Of a stretch of 64,000 nt of DNA, positions 7,836-16,333 are shown in pieces. Source of the DNA: JAAYJT01 sp037446395 (GTDB lineage: Bacteria > Bacteroidota > Bacteroidia > Bacteroidales > JAAYJT01); assembly GCA_037446395.1 (NCBI GenBank), contig JBBIIP010000012.1, positions 15,241 to 79,240 on the forward strand, given 5' to 3'. The notes below the pieces were generated by a model, which saw only the letters and a program-made list of their open reading frames with translations, made no database searches and was not told the origin of the DNA. A program made the translations under genes and the position numbers. Every line of letters starts with the position of its first letter. Within the stretch, counting starts at the first letter, position 1.

Positions 7836-9266
7836 ATGAGAAAAATAATGAACTGGCCGGCGTTTAATCAAAATGCCATCCTGCAACTGCTTCAAATTTT
7901 GGGAAGTATTTTATTGCTCATTTCCCCTGCCATTATAAATGGTTTTCCGCTGTTGTATTCCGATTCGGCATCATATATTGTTTCGGGACAGGATGGAAAT
8001 ATCCCAATTGACAGGCCGATTATTTATGGCTTTCTTATCACCCAGGTAAGTTTGTCTTTGAGTTTGTGGTTGGTAGTTATTTTTCAGGCACTGATTGTTG
8101 TGCTCCTGATCAATCGGCTGCTTTCTTATTTTGACTTAGGCCGGGTGAAATCCTTTGCAACATTTTTGGTGGTCTTGTTTTTAAGCATTTTCACCGGTGT
8201 TTCAAATTATATCAGTCAGGTTATGCCCGATATTTATACAGGTGTTTTGATTATAGCATTCCCCATGCTCATTCTCGAGCCCGACAAGCGATGGCGTTGG
8301 TTTCTGTTTTTAGTTGCGCTAAGTTCGTCAATGATGCACTTTTCGAATCTTCCGCTTACAACCGTATTGTCAATCATGGCTTTGGTTGTCATGGCCATTT
8401 ACAAAAAGCGTGTGGCTTTGAAAAAGAGACTTGTAGTGTATTTTTCCATACTCGCAATCCTGCCATGGTTGCTTGTTCCCACGATCAATTACCTGTATTC
8501 AGGAAAATTATTTCTAAACAAATCCAATCACATCTTTTTTACCGGCCGCCTGATTGATACCGGCTGCCTTGCCGAGTTTTTTGATTCAGTTCCCGGTGCT
8601 CAAAAATACTCGCTGTACCAGGCAAAAGATCGCATTCCTAAAAAATCGTGGGAATTTATCTGGAACGAAACAAGCCCATTATATGATGGCGGTTGTTCAG
8701 AAAATGGTGGCTGGTCAAATTGCTGGAGGGAAAAAGAGCAAGAGTATAATGCCATGATTTGGGATGTGCTCTCAACCCGATCCATCCTTGCCAAATTTTT
8801 GAAAGCCAGTTTTGTGGATTGGGCAAAGCAGATCATTGATTTTGATACCGGCCCTCTAATCAGGCAGGGTGAAACTTCCGGGTTTTCGCAAATCATTCCA
8901 AAATATTTCATTGATGCGTCGTGCTATCAGAAATCGAAACAATATAACGAAACTTTGACATTCGAAACAGGGAGTCTGCTGCAACGTTGGTGCATCTATA
9001 CTACAATTTTGGTCTTGCTGCTGCTCATGATTCGACCGTTTGGGTTGCTGAAAGAGCGAAAAGACGAATTGCGAATGATTGTGGCTCTAGTGGTTACCGG
9101 ACTCATGGCGAATGCATTTTTCTGCGCAGTATTTTCGACAGTGTTATATCGTTACCAGGGGCGCATCATCTGGTTGATTCCTTTGCTGGTGGGTTCAATG
9201 ATATTAATGTTATTGAGCAGAAAATACACCTCTCAACCTGATTCTCCGAATGGAAAGAAACGGTGA
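7836..9266 (+). CDS. Uncharacterised polytopic membrane protein, GT-C-like
   Basis: A 476-residue protein with about ten hydrophobic segments; I do not recognise a named family. After the first membrane helix there is an acidic loop (LLYSDSASYIVSGQDGN, about residues 38-54), placed where GT-C glycosyltransferases carry their metal or catalytic acidic motif. A soluble loop of about 150 residues (roughly 240-390), rich in Cys, Trp and Tyr, sits between membrane blocks. The gene starts 8 bases after the DAHP synthase stop and is followed by a second large membrane protein of similar plan. A lipid-linked sugar transferase is an inference from topology only. Confidence 0.55.
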   Translation: MRKIMNWPAFNQNAILQLLQILGSILLLISPAIINGFPLLYSDSASYIVSGQDGNIPIDRPIIYGFLITQVSLSLSLWLVVIFQALIVVLLINRLLSYFDLGRVKSFATFLVVLFLSIFTGVSNYISQVMPDIYTGVLIIAFPMLILEPDKRWRWFLFLVALSSSMMHFSNLPLTTVLSIMALVVMAIYKKRVALKKRLVVYFSILAILPWLLVPTINYLYSGKLFLNKSNHIFFTGRLIDTGCLAEFFDSVPGAQKYSLYQAKDRIPKKSWEFIWNETSPLYDGGCSENGGWSNCWREKEQEYNAMIWDVLSTRSILAKFLKASFVDWAKQIIDFDTGPLIRQGETSGFSQIIPKYFIDASCYQKSKQYNETLTFETGSLLQRWCIYTTILVLLLLMIRPFGLLKERKDELRMIVALVVTGLMANAFFCAVFSTVLYRYQGRIIWLIPLLVGSMILMLLSRKYTSQPDSPNGKKR

Positions 9267-9404
9267 AACATATTTTTGACTCTGTTATATGTTTTGATTT
9301 ATATTGGAAAAAGGGCTTCAGCACAAAAAATCATCCGGAAAGGTTAACCGGCTAAACAAGGACAAGGAGATTGTTCTTGGAAGAAAATCATTAATGCCTG
9401 TTGT

Positions 9405-11147
9405 ATGACTTTTAAGTTCGTAAGATTATTCCGATGGGGATTGGGTGAGTTCCTGCTTATTATCGGATTGGTTTTGTTGATCAATCATTGTCTTCTGCGG
9501 GAAAAAATCACCATCAAAGCTGATGGTCAAGGTTATTATGATTACCTGCCTGCTCTGTTTATCTATGGCGACTTCCCATACAAAAGCAACGACAGTACTC
9601 AGGAGTTTTCTGACCGCATCAACCAGATGAATTTTTATCTTGATTTAAATGGTTCGAAAATCAATAAGTATCCTGCGGGCGTTGCCGTGCTGGTGTTTCC
9701 CTTTTTTAATTTTGCCCACCTCACCGCCCTGCTGCAAGGCTTTGAAAATGATGGATTTTCGCTGCCATATCAACAAGCTGTATATTATGCTGCACTTTTT
9801 TATTTGCTGCTGGGATTGATTTTTTTGCGCAAGCTCCTGGTTTTTTACAACATTTCATACCTGGTGATTTTTCTTACCCAGCTTTTTGGGGTTTTTTCTA
9901 CTTCAATCATAAACTACGTCAATTTTGACCCCTCCTTCAGCCATGTGTATTCTTTTTTTGCAGTTACAACTTTCCTTTATTTTCTAAAAGCCTGGTTTCA
10001 AACAAGCACCATCAGGCATCTTTTGTGGGCGGCGGTATTTTTGGGGCTTATTATTTTAATCAGGCAGGTCAATGTGATAATCCTTTTGTTTGTTCCTTTT
10101 TTGGCAGGATCGAAAGAGAAACTTACAGAAGGTGTGAAAAATGTATTTAAAAACAAAAAGGCGTTTGTTGCTGCATTTGCATTGTTGGCACTCATAATAT
10201 CAATTCAACTTGTCCTGTGGCATGTTCAAACCGGCAAAACTTTTATCTATTCGTATAAGGGTGAAGGCTTTAACTTTTTATCCCCGGCATTTTTCAGTAT
10301 TCTTTTCAGCTATCAAAAGGGCTTGTTTATTTATACTTTAATCACTTTTATCTCTTTGTTTGGTTTGTCAGTTTTTGTTTTAAACAAGCAGTTTTATCAG
10401 TTTTACACTTGGGTATTGTTTTTTGTTTTGCTTACTTATGTTGTTTCGTCGTGGCACTCGTGGGTTTACGGCTGCAGCTATGGATCAAGGGTGTATATTG
10501 ATTTTTATGCTGTTTTTCTGATTCTGCTGGCCATTTTGTTTGAAAAGCTAAAATCGTGGTACAGGTTTACTTTGATTTTGATTGCCCTGATTACCATTCC
10601 TGTCAACATTATTCAGACTTACCAATATAAAACATTCATTCTTGATTGGATTACAATGAACAAAACCAAGTACTGGACAGTATTTTTGCGTACAGAAGAT
10701 AAATACAGGGGGTTGACCAGCAAGAAACAATATTCATTCAATGATCAAACAGCCAGCATCATTCATTCAGACTCCATTCAGGATATTGTAGTTGATACAG
10801 GCATGATGCAAGATTTATATACTGAATCCAGTGCCAGGGTTAAACAGTTTGAATCAATCAACATTATTCAGGTATCGTTCGACCATTCATTTCCCTCACA
10901 ACAGACAGCCCGGATGGAGTTGAACATCCGCGATTCGTTAACAAACGAGACCTACTATTATCATCAGCACCCGGTCATTCATTACGTCGAAAAAGGATTA
11001 GGCCGATGGCAAACCGGATTGTTTAACTATGATTTTGCCCCCATCGGGTCACAAAATTATTGCAAAATCAAATTGCTGGTATTCACCAAACAAGAGCCAC
11101 TCGAAATAAAGAACCTAAAAATAAAATATATAGCCTACCGCCCTTGA
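9405..11147 (+). CDS. Uncharacterised GT-C-like membrane glycosyltransferase candidate
   Basis: A 580-residue protein with about eleven hydrophobic helices and a soluble C-terminal domain (about residues 430-580) that looks beta-rich. The first loop contains ADGQGYYDYLPALF, an acidic and aromatic motif typical of GT-C enzymes, and a later loop has YGCSYGSRVYIDFYAVF. Together these resemble bacterial membrane proteins annotated as glycosyltransferases using polyprenyl-phosphate sugars. It follows the other membrane protein by 138 bases with no recognisable promoter between them. The neighbours give no polysaccharide locus, so the acceptor is unknown. Confidence 0.55.
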   Translation: MTFKFVRLFRWGLGEFLLIIGLVLLINHCLLREKITIKADGQGYYDYLPALFIYGDFPYKSNDSTQEFSDRINQMNFYLDLNGSKINKYPAGVAVLVFPFFNFAHLTALLQGFENDGFSLPYQQAVYYAALFYLLLGLIFLRKLLVFYNISYLVIFLTQLFGVFSTSIINYVNFDPSFSHVYSFFAVTTFLYFLKAWFQTSTIRHLLWAAVFLGLIILIRQVNVIILLFVPFLAGSKEKLTEGVKNVFKNKKAFVAAFALLALIISIQLVLWHVQTGKTFIYSYKGEGFNFLSPAFFSILFSYQKGLFIYTLITFISLFGLSVFVLNKQFYQFYTWVLFFVLLTYVVSSWHSWVYGCSYGSRVYIDFYAVFLILLAILFEKLKSWYRFTLILIALITIPVNIIQTYQYKTFILDWITMNKTKYWTVFLRTEDKYRGLTSKKQYSFNDQTASIIHSDSIQDIVVDTGMMQDLYTESSARVKQFESINIIQVSFDHSFPSQQTARMELNIRDSLTNETYYYHQHPVIHYVEKGLGRWQTGLFNYDFAPIGSQNYCKIKLLVFTKQEPLEIKNLKIKYIAYRP

Positions 11148-11326
11148 ATATTCGCATGATTCATTATTTTTGACCGGTAAAATGTTCTCCATGAGAAACA
11201 GGTCAATCTTACAACCCACTTTCAAGTGTATTTTTATTAATATCAAAGACCGTGATGCTTTCAGAAAAGCAGGTTTGTTTATCAGCGTTCGATTTTTCTA
11301 TTAATCCTTTTAAAATACACTAAATC

Positions 11327-12703
11327 ATGGATTTTCCTTTTGCTGAAAGTTACAAAATAAAGATGGTGGAATCCATCCGCCAAAGCACGCAAGCTGAACG
11401 TGAAGCGTGGATTAAGCAAGCCCGCTATAACCTTTTTAACCTGCGCAGCGAGCAGGTTTTCATTGACCTGCTCACCGACAGTGGCACGGGTGCCATGAGC
11501 GACAGGCAATGGTCGGCCATGATGCTTGGCGATGAAAGTTATGCCGGCGCTTCATCCTATTTCAAGTTGAAAGAGGCCATCAAAGAGCTCTTTGGCTTTG
11601 ACCATTTCCTGCCAACACACCAGGGGCGTGCAGCCGAGAACGTACTTTTTAGTGTGCTCGTAAAGCCAGGCGATTTAATTCCGGGTAACGCCCATTTCGA
11701 TACGACCAAAGGTCATATAGAATTTCGACGGGCTTTTGCCATAGATTGCACCATTGACGAAGCGCTGGATCCTGGGTTAATTCATCCGTTTAAAGGCAAT
11801 GTTGATATTGAGAAACTCAATAAAGTATTGGGATCGAAACCAAAAGAAAAAATTCCATTTATTATTATTACGGTTACATGTAACACATGCGGCGGTCAAC
11901 CTGTTTCGATGCAGAACCTGCATGCAGTAAGGGCACTGGCAAATCAATATGGCATCCCGTTGATTTTTGATTCGGCACGATTTGCCGAAAACGCATATTT
12001 TATTAAGACACGCGAACCCGGCTATGCCAATAAATCTATTCGCCAAATCGTACTCGAAATGTTTAGCCTGGCAGATGCAATGACCATGAGCAGCAAGAAA
12101 GACGCCATAGTGAATATGGGTGGTTTCATCGCCATGCACGAGCCTGAATTATTTCAAAAGGCGAGTGTTTATAATATCATGTTCGAGGGATATGTTACCT
12201 ATGGCGGTATGTCGGGGAGAGACATGAGTGCCCTGGCCCAAGGCCTGTACGAAGGAACAGAATTCGATTACCTTGATACGCGCATAAAGCAGGTAGCTTA
12301 CCTGGGCGCAAGATTGAATGAGTTTGGTATTTCTACCATTCAACCCAGTGGTGGCCATGCAATTTTTGTAGATGCATTAAAATTTCTCCCCCATATTTCA
12401 CGCGAAGAATTTCCGGCTCAAACCCTTGCCATTGAGTTGTATCTCGAAAGTGGAGTCCGGGGAGTTGAGTTGGGTGCGCTCATGGCCGACCGCGACCCGG
12501 TAACGCGAGAAAATCGTTTTCCGGCACTGGAACTTGTACGCCTGGCTATTCCCAGGCGGGTTTATACCAACAATCACATGGATTATGTAGCGGCTTCGCT
12601 GGCCAGGGTTTATGAGCGCCGCAATGCCATTCGCCGAGGGATGCGCATCGTAACCGAGGCTCCAATACTTCGTCATTTCACCATTGCGCTTGATCGCTGC
12701 TAA
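11327..12703 (+). CDS. tnaA: Tryptophanase
   Basis: A 458-residue PLP beta-eliminating lyase that splits L-tryptophan to indole, pyruvate and ammonia. The PLP lysine is K258 in MSSKKDAIV, and LLTDSGTGAMS and FDSARFAENAYFIK are conserved. Tyrosine phenol-lyase is the close alternative. The C-terminal LRHFT keeps His450, matching E. coli tryptophanase H463, where phenol-lyases have Phe. That supports tryptophanase, though the calls are close. No TnaC-like leader peptide or TnaB permease is adjacent, so the E. coli attenuation scheme is not evident. The gene ends 8 bases before the convergent rlmN. Confidence 0.88.
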   Translation: MDFPFAESYKIKMVESIRQSTQAEREAWIKQARYNLFNLRSEQVFIDLLTDSGTGAMSDRQWSAMMLGDESYAGASSYFKLKEAIKELFGFDHFLPTHQGRAAENVLFSVLVKPGDLIPGNAHFDTTKGHIEFRRAFAIDCTIDEALDPGLIHPFKGNVDIEKLNKVLGSKPKEKIPFIIITVTCNTCGGQPVSMQNLHAVRALANQYGIPLIFDSARFAENAYFIKTREPGYANKSIRQIVLEMFSLADAMTMSSKKDAIVNMGGFIAMHEPELFQKASVYNIMFEGYVTYGGMSGRDMSALAQGLYEGTEFDYLDTRIKQVAYLGARLNEFGISTIQPSGGHAIFVDALKFLPHISREEFPAQTLAIELYLESGVRGVELGALMADRDPVTRENRFPALELVRLAIPRRVYTNNHMDYVAASLARVYERRNAIRRGMRIVTEAPILRHFTIALDRC

Positions 12704-12711
12704 TCGGGAAC

Positions 12712-13743
12712 TTATGCCATGGGTGTTTGTTTTGTCGAAAGCAAGCCACATGCCGCATCAATATCCTGGCCACGAGATTGCCGAAGGGTTGTCATAATAC
12801 CCTTTGCTTTGAGTGCATCTCGAAACCATTCAATTGTTTGGCCATCAGATGATTGAAGTGGTGTTCCTGGAATGGGATGAAACCTGAGCAGGTTGATGCG
12901 GCAGCGAATGCCATTCAGAATTCGGGCAAGTTCTTTTACATGGGCGGGTGTGTCGTTCAGACCCCTGAAGAGGATGTATTCGAATGAAACCCTTCGCTGG
13001 CGCGAAAAGTCGTAGCTTCTGATGGTTTCGAGAACATCCTTCAAAGAATAAACATTTTGTATTGGCATGAGCATTTTTCTGTCCTCTTCGAAAGGAGAAT
13101 GAAGGCTAACAGCCAAATGGCATTGGCTTTGTTCTAAAAAAGTTTTCATGCCTGGTATAATGCCAATGGTTGAAACGGTAATGCGTTTGGGGCTCATGGC
13201 ATAGCCCCAGTCGGCTGTGAGTATTTCGAGGCTCTTCATCACAGCATCCATGTTATCGAAAGGTTCGCCCATGCCCATATATACGATATTTGTGAGAAAA
13301 AGCCTTTCGGGAAGGCTGTGAATCTGGTTAAGAATTTCGCCGGCCGACAGATGCCCCTGGAAGCCCTGCCTGGCAGTCATACAAAATAAGCAGCCCATTT
13401 TGCAACCCACCTGGGTCGAAACGCAAAGCGTATGCCGCAATTTTTCGGGTATATATGCGGCCTCAACGAATTTACCTCCAAGGGATTGATAAAGATATTT
13501 CTTAGTGCCATCGGCTGATGTTTGAACCTTGAGCGGAGAAGATAAACCCAATTCAAAGTGATTGGATAGTATTTGCCGCGTTTTCTTGGATAGACTGGTC
13601 ATGTCTTCGATTCCACCCAGGTTTTTCTTGTAAAGCCAATCCGCTATCTGACGGGCTGTATACAACGGAAGGTTGAACAGGGCAACAATTTCGGCCAGTT
13701 CCTCTATGGTTTTTCCAAATAGTATGGGTTTATTTGAACTCAT
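12712..13743 (-). CDS. rlmN: Dual-specificity 23S rRNA/tRNA adenine-C2 methyltransferase
   Basis: A 343-residue radical SAM enzyme. The iron-sulfur cluster motif is C114-x3-C118-x2-C121 (CKMGCLFC), and C332 in DIDAACGLL corresponds to the methyl-carrying cysteine in E. coli RlmN. The GMGEP motif binds SAM. RlmN methylates A2503 of 23S rRNA and A37 of some tRNAs. The absence of a recognisable Cfr context and the standard length favour RlmN over the resistance enzyme Cfr. It stands alone, convergent with tnaA and 144 bases from the downstream end of the flavin reductase gene. Confidence 0.95.
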   Translation of the reverse strand: MSSNKPILFGKTIEELAEIVALFNLPLYTARQIADWLYKKNLGGIEDMTSLSKKTRQILSNHFELGLSSPLKVQTSADGTKKYLYQSLGGKFVEAAYIPEKLRHTLCVSTQVGCKMGCLFCMTARQGFQGHLSAGEILNQIHSLPERLFLTNIVYMGMGEPFDNMDAVMKSLEILTADWGYAMSPKRITVSTIGIIPGMKTFLEQSQCHLAVSLHSPFEEDRKMLMPIQNVYSLKDVLETIRSYDFSRQRRVSFEYILFRGLNDTPAHVKELARILNGIRCRINLLRFHPIPGTPLQSSDGQTIEWFRDALKAKGIMTTLRQSRGQDIDAACGLLSTKQTPMA

Positions 13744-13887
13744 TGCCCCGATTTAATAATTTAGCTATTCGGACTGAATTTTGGTATATGAATCAATTTT
13801 TTGTTAAAAATCTTCCGGCGCCAACATTGCGAAACTACTTTCGGCAAGGGGCTCAAAGATTTCGCAAAGTTTAATAATTAATGCGGA

Positions 13888-14538
13888 TCAGAAAAAAATC
13901 TCTGAGATTATATTTTTAAACGGAACCCCCCGGGCTATGAGAATATCGCGCACTTCGACAACCATTTTGGTACTGCCGCATAGGAAATAAGGTACAGTGA
14001 GGTCAATTTCCGGAAGTTGTTTCAGGTAATCGGTTACCCTGCCAGCAAAAAACCCGTTTTGCTTATCGCCGCTGCAACACCTAATGTAGTTGTTTTTCAG
14101 GCTCATCACGAAGTCATCCTGAAAATAAAAACCACTGGCTTGACGGCTTCCATGGATCAATTTTTTATTGCCCGCCAGTCCTGAATAAAGCATTGACGCA
14201 AAGGGGGCTATTCCTGTTCCGGCAGCAATCCAGATAGCCGGTTTTTCGTCGCCGACAAATGCGCCAAAAGGCTCAGAAAGATATATTGTATCACCGCTTT
14301 TGAGCTTTGACAGGCCGGGCGTAAGCACGCCATCAGGTTTTACTTTATATAGTAGCTTCATTTCATTTTCTGAGGCTCCACTGGCAATGCTATAAAGGCG
14401 TGGTTCAGTATCTTGAGAAATGGAAACCCCAATCACTTGTCCTGGGAGGAAATTGAAAATGCGGGGAAATGAAAGCAAATATGCATTCGGGGCTATTTTG
14501 TTGTTCGCAGTGATGATTCCCTGCAATTGTGTTCTCAT
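13888..14538 (-). CDS. Ferredoxin-NADP reductase family oxidoreductase
   Basis: A 216-residue two-domain flavoprotein. The FAD-binding half has PRLYSIASGASENE, a variant of the RxYS flavin motif; the NAD(P)-binding half has IWIAAGTGIAPFASM and ends YFLCGSTKMVVEVRDIL...EIFF, as in ferredoxin-NADP reductases. The electron partner is unknown; family members pass electrons between NADPH and ferredoxin or flavodoxin. The ATG at 14538 is preferred over an upstream one at 14595 because a two-part promoter (14557-14588) sits between them and would place the upstream codon outside the transcript. Confidence 0.85.
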   Translation of the reverse strand: MRTQLQGIITANNKIAPNAYLLSFPRIFNFLPGQVIGVSISQDTEPRLYSIASGASENEMKLLYKVKPDGVLTPGLSKLKSGDTIYLSEPFGAFVGDEKPAIWIAAGTGIAPFASMLYSGLAGNKKLIHGSRQASGFYFQDDFVMSLKNNYIRCCSGDKQNGFFAGRVTDYLKQLPEIDLTVPYFLCGSTKMVVEVRDILIARGVPFKNIISEIFF

Positions 14539-14556
14539 TTGAAGACTATTTCGATT

Positions 14557-14588
14557 CAAATCTATTAAAACCAATAGGTTGGTACAAA
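14557..14588 (-). promoter_or_regulatory. Two-part Bacteroidota promoter of the flavin reductase gene
   Basis: On the minus strand, TTTG (14585-14588) is followed after 20 bases by TAGATTTG (14557-14564). This matches the -33 TTTG / -7 TAnnTTTG arrangement with standard spacing and lies 18 bases before the ATG at 14538. Confidence 0.75.
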
Positions 14589-14627
14589 TGTTCAATGCCC
14601 TTTCATTCCAATAACAGCTTAAAATCT

Positions 14628-14635
14628 TACTTTCG
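14628..14635 (+). promoter_or_regulatory. Probable -7 box of the M49-like lipoprotein gene
   Basis: TACTTTCG followed by CAG differs from TAnnTTTG at one position and shares the downstream CAG seen at other promoters here. It is 35 bases before the ATG. TTTC, not TTTG, occurs near the -33 distance. Confidence 0.4.
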
Positions 14636-14670
14636 CAGTCTTATAACCACTCACTCATCAAAGCAAAGCT

Positions 14671-16296
14671 ATGTCAAAAAAAACATTAACCCTGATGGCG
14701 TTAGCCCTTATATTTTTGGCCGCCTGCACCCATAAAAAACCCTCCGACCCCATGCAAGAAAAAGTTGCCCGTTTTCACCCGGTTGAACTAAAAGCCGACC
14801 TCAGCCAGCTCACTGATAACGAACGCAAAGCCATTGGCCTGTTGATTGATGCCGCCATGATTATAGATGATATTTTCTGGAGCCAGGCCTTTGATCAAGA
14901 TAAAGAAACATTTCTGGCCAATCTTCCTGACGAGGCTGCCCGTCAGTTTGCATTGATTAACTATGGTCCCTGGGATCGCCTGGATGGCAACAAACCTTTT
15001 GTTGAAGGGTTCGGCGAAAAACCCAAAAGTGCGAACTTCTATCCAACCGACATGACATCCGAGGAATTCGAAGCTTTCTCTGATCCTGATAAGGCAAGCC
15101 TCTACACGCTGCTGCGACGTGATGAAGGCGGTAAACTAATTTGTATTCCATATTCGGTTGCATATCGCGAAAAGCACGAAAAAGCAGCTGAGATGATGCG
15201 CCAGGCTGCAGGATTGGTAGATGATGAAGGATTCAAAAAATACATCAACCTGCGAGTCGAAGCCTTACTCACCGATAATTATCAACCAAGCGACTTTGCC
15301 TGGATGGAAATGAAGACTTCGAAGATTGACTTTGTGGTGGGGCCCATCGAGACTTATGAAGACCGGTTGTTTGGATACAAGGCTGCCCATGAGTCCTTTG
15401 TATTACTGAAAGACCTGGACTGGAGCACACGGCTTGAAAAGTATTCCTCCATGCTGCCCGATCTTCAAAAAGGGCTTCCGGTTGCAGAGGAATATAAAAG
15501 AGAGCTCCCTGGTTCCGATTCTGACATGAATGTGTATGAAGCATTATACTTTGCCGGCGATTGCAATGCAGGCAGCAAAACCATTGCCATCAACCTGCCA
15601 AACGACGAAGAAGTGCAAATACAAAAAGGTTCGCGCAAATTGCAGTTAAAGAACGCCATGAAAGCCAAATTCGACAATATCCTGGTTCCCATGGCCAGCC
15701 TGTTGATTGATCCCGCTCAGCAAAAGCATATTAACTTCGATGCCTTCTTTGAAAACATTACCTTTCACGAAGTTGCACATGGTATGGGAATCAACACCAC
15801 GATAAACGGAAAAGGAAGTGTCCGGGAAGCCCTCAAAGAACAATATTCGGCCCTCGAAGAAGCCAAAGCCGATATCATGGGCCTTTACCTTGTAACAAAG
15901 CTTTATGAGTTGGGCGAAATCTCGAGTGGCGAAGTAATGGATAATTATGTAACTTTCTTTGCAGGAATTTTTCGATCAAGTCGTTTTGGTGCTGCCAGTG
16001 CTCATGGCAGGGCCAACATGATGAACCTGAAGTTTTTCGCAAATTCTGGCGCCTTTGTTCTGCAGAAAAACGGAACCTATAAGGTGAATTTCGAAGAGAT
16101 GAAAGCAGCCGTTGCCCGTCAGGTCGAACGGATTTTAACCATACAGGGAAACGGTGATTACGACAATGCCAAAAGCCTCCTTGAAACTGATGGTGTAATG
16201 ACAGATCAACTTCGAAAAGACCTCGACCGCGTGAACGCAACCGGCATACCTGTTGACATCGTTTTCAAGCAAGGGAAAGAATTGCTAGGGCTATAA
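14671..16296 (+). CDS. M49-like (dipeptidyl-peptidase III family) zinc peptidase lipoprotein
   Basis: A 541-residue lipoprotein. The signal peptide ends in a lipobox LAAC (C19). The metal site is H366-E367-V-A-H370 with E396/E397 in EEAKAD, the pattern of the M49 family, whose second motif is EECRAD-like. Human DPP III has HELLGH with one extra residue; here the motif is the five-residue HEVAH. DPP III enzymes release dipeptides from short oligopeptides, but many bacterial relatives are untested, so the activity is inferred. It lies 37 bases before the S46 peptidase, probably as an operon. Together they would trim peptides at the cell envelope. Confidence 0.8.
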   Translation: MSKKTLTLMALALIFLAACTHKKPSDPMQEKVARFHPVELKADLSQLTDNERKAIGLLIDAAMIIDDIFWSQAFDQDKETFLANLPDEAARQFALINYGPWDRLDGNKPFVEGFGEKPKSANFYPTDMTSEEFEAFSDPDKASLYTLLRRDEGGKLICIPYSVAYREKHEKAAEMMRQAAGLVDDEGFKKYINLRVEALLTDNYQPSDFAWMEMKTSKIDFVVGPIETYEDRLFGYKAAHESFVLLKDLDWSTRLEKYSSMLPDLQKGLPVAEEYKRELPGSDSDMNVYEALYFAGDCNAGSKTIAINLPNDEEVQIQKGSRKLQLKNAMKAKFDNILVPMASLLIDPAQQKHINFDAFFENITFHEVAHGMGINTTINGKGSVREALKEQYSALEEAKADIMGLYLVTKLYELGEISSGEVMDNYVTFFAGIFRSSRFGAASAHGRANMMNLKFFANSGAFVLQKNGTYKVNFEEMKAAVARQVERILTIQGNGDYDNAKSLLETDGVMTDQLRKDLDRVNATGIPVDIVFKQGKELLGL

Positions 16297-16333
16297 ATGT
16301 TACCCCCCAGTGTCATATAAATTATCACCCGTT

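Noticed and set aside
11251..11270. TGCTTT-CAGA-AAAGCA hairpin as a terminator before tnaA
   Set aside because: The stem is short and AT-rich, and no T-run follows.
11327..12703. Tyrosine phenol-lyase instead of tryptophanase
   Set aside because: His450 in LRHFT and the SARFAENAYFIK segment fit tryptophanase; phenol-lyase has Phe at that His position.
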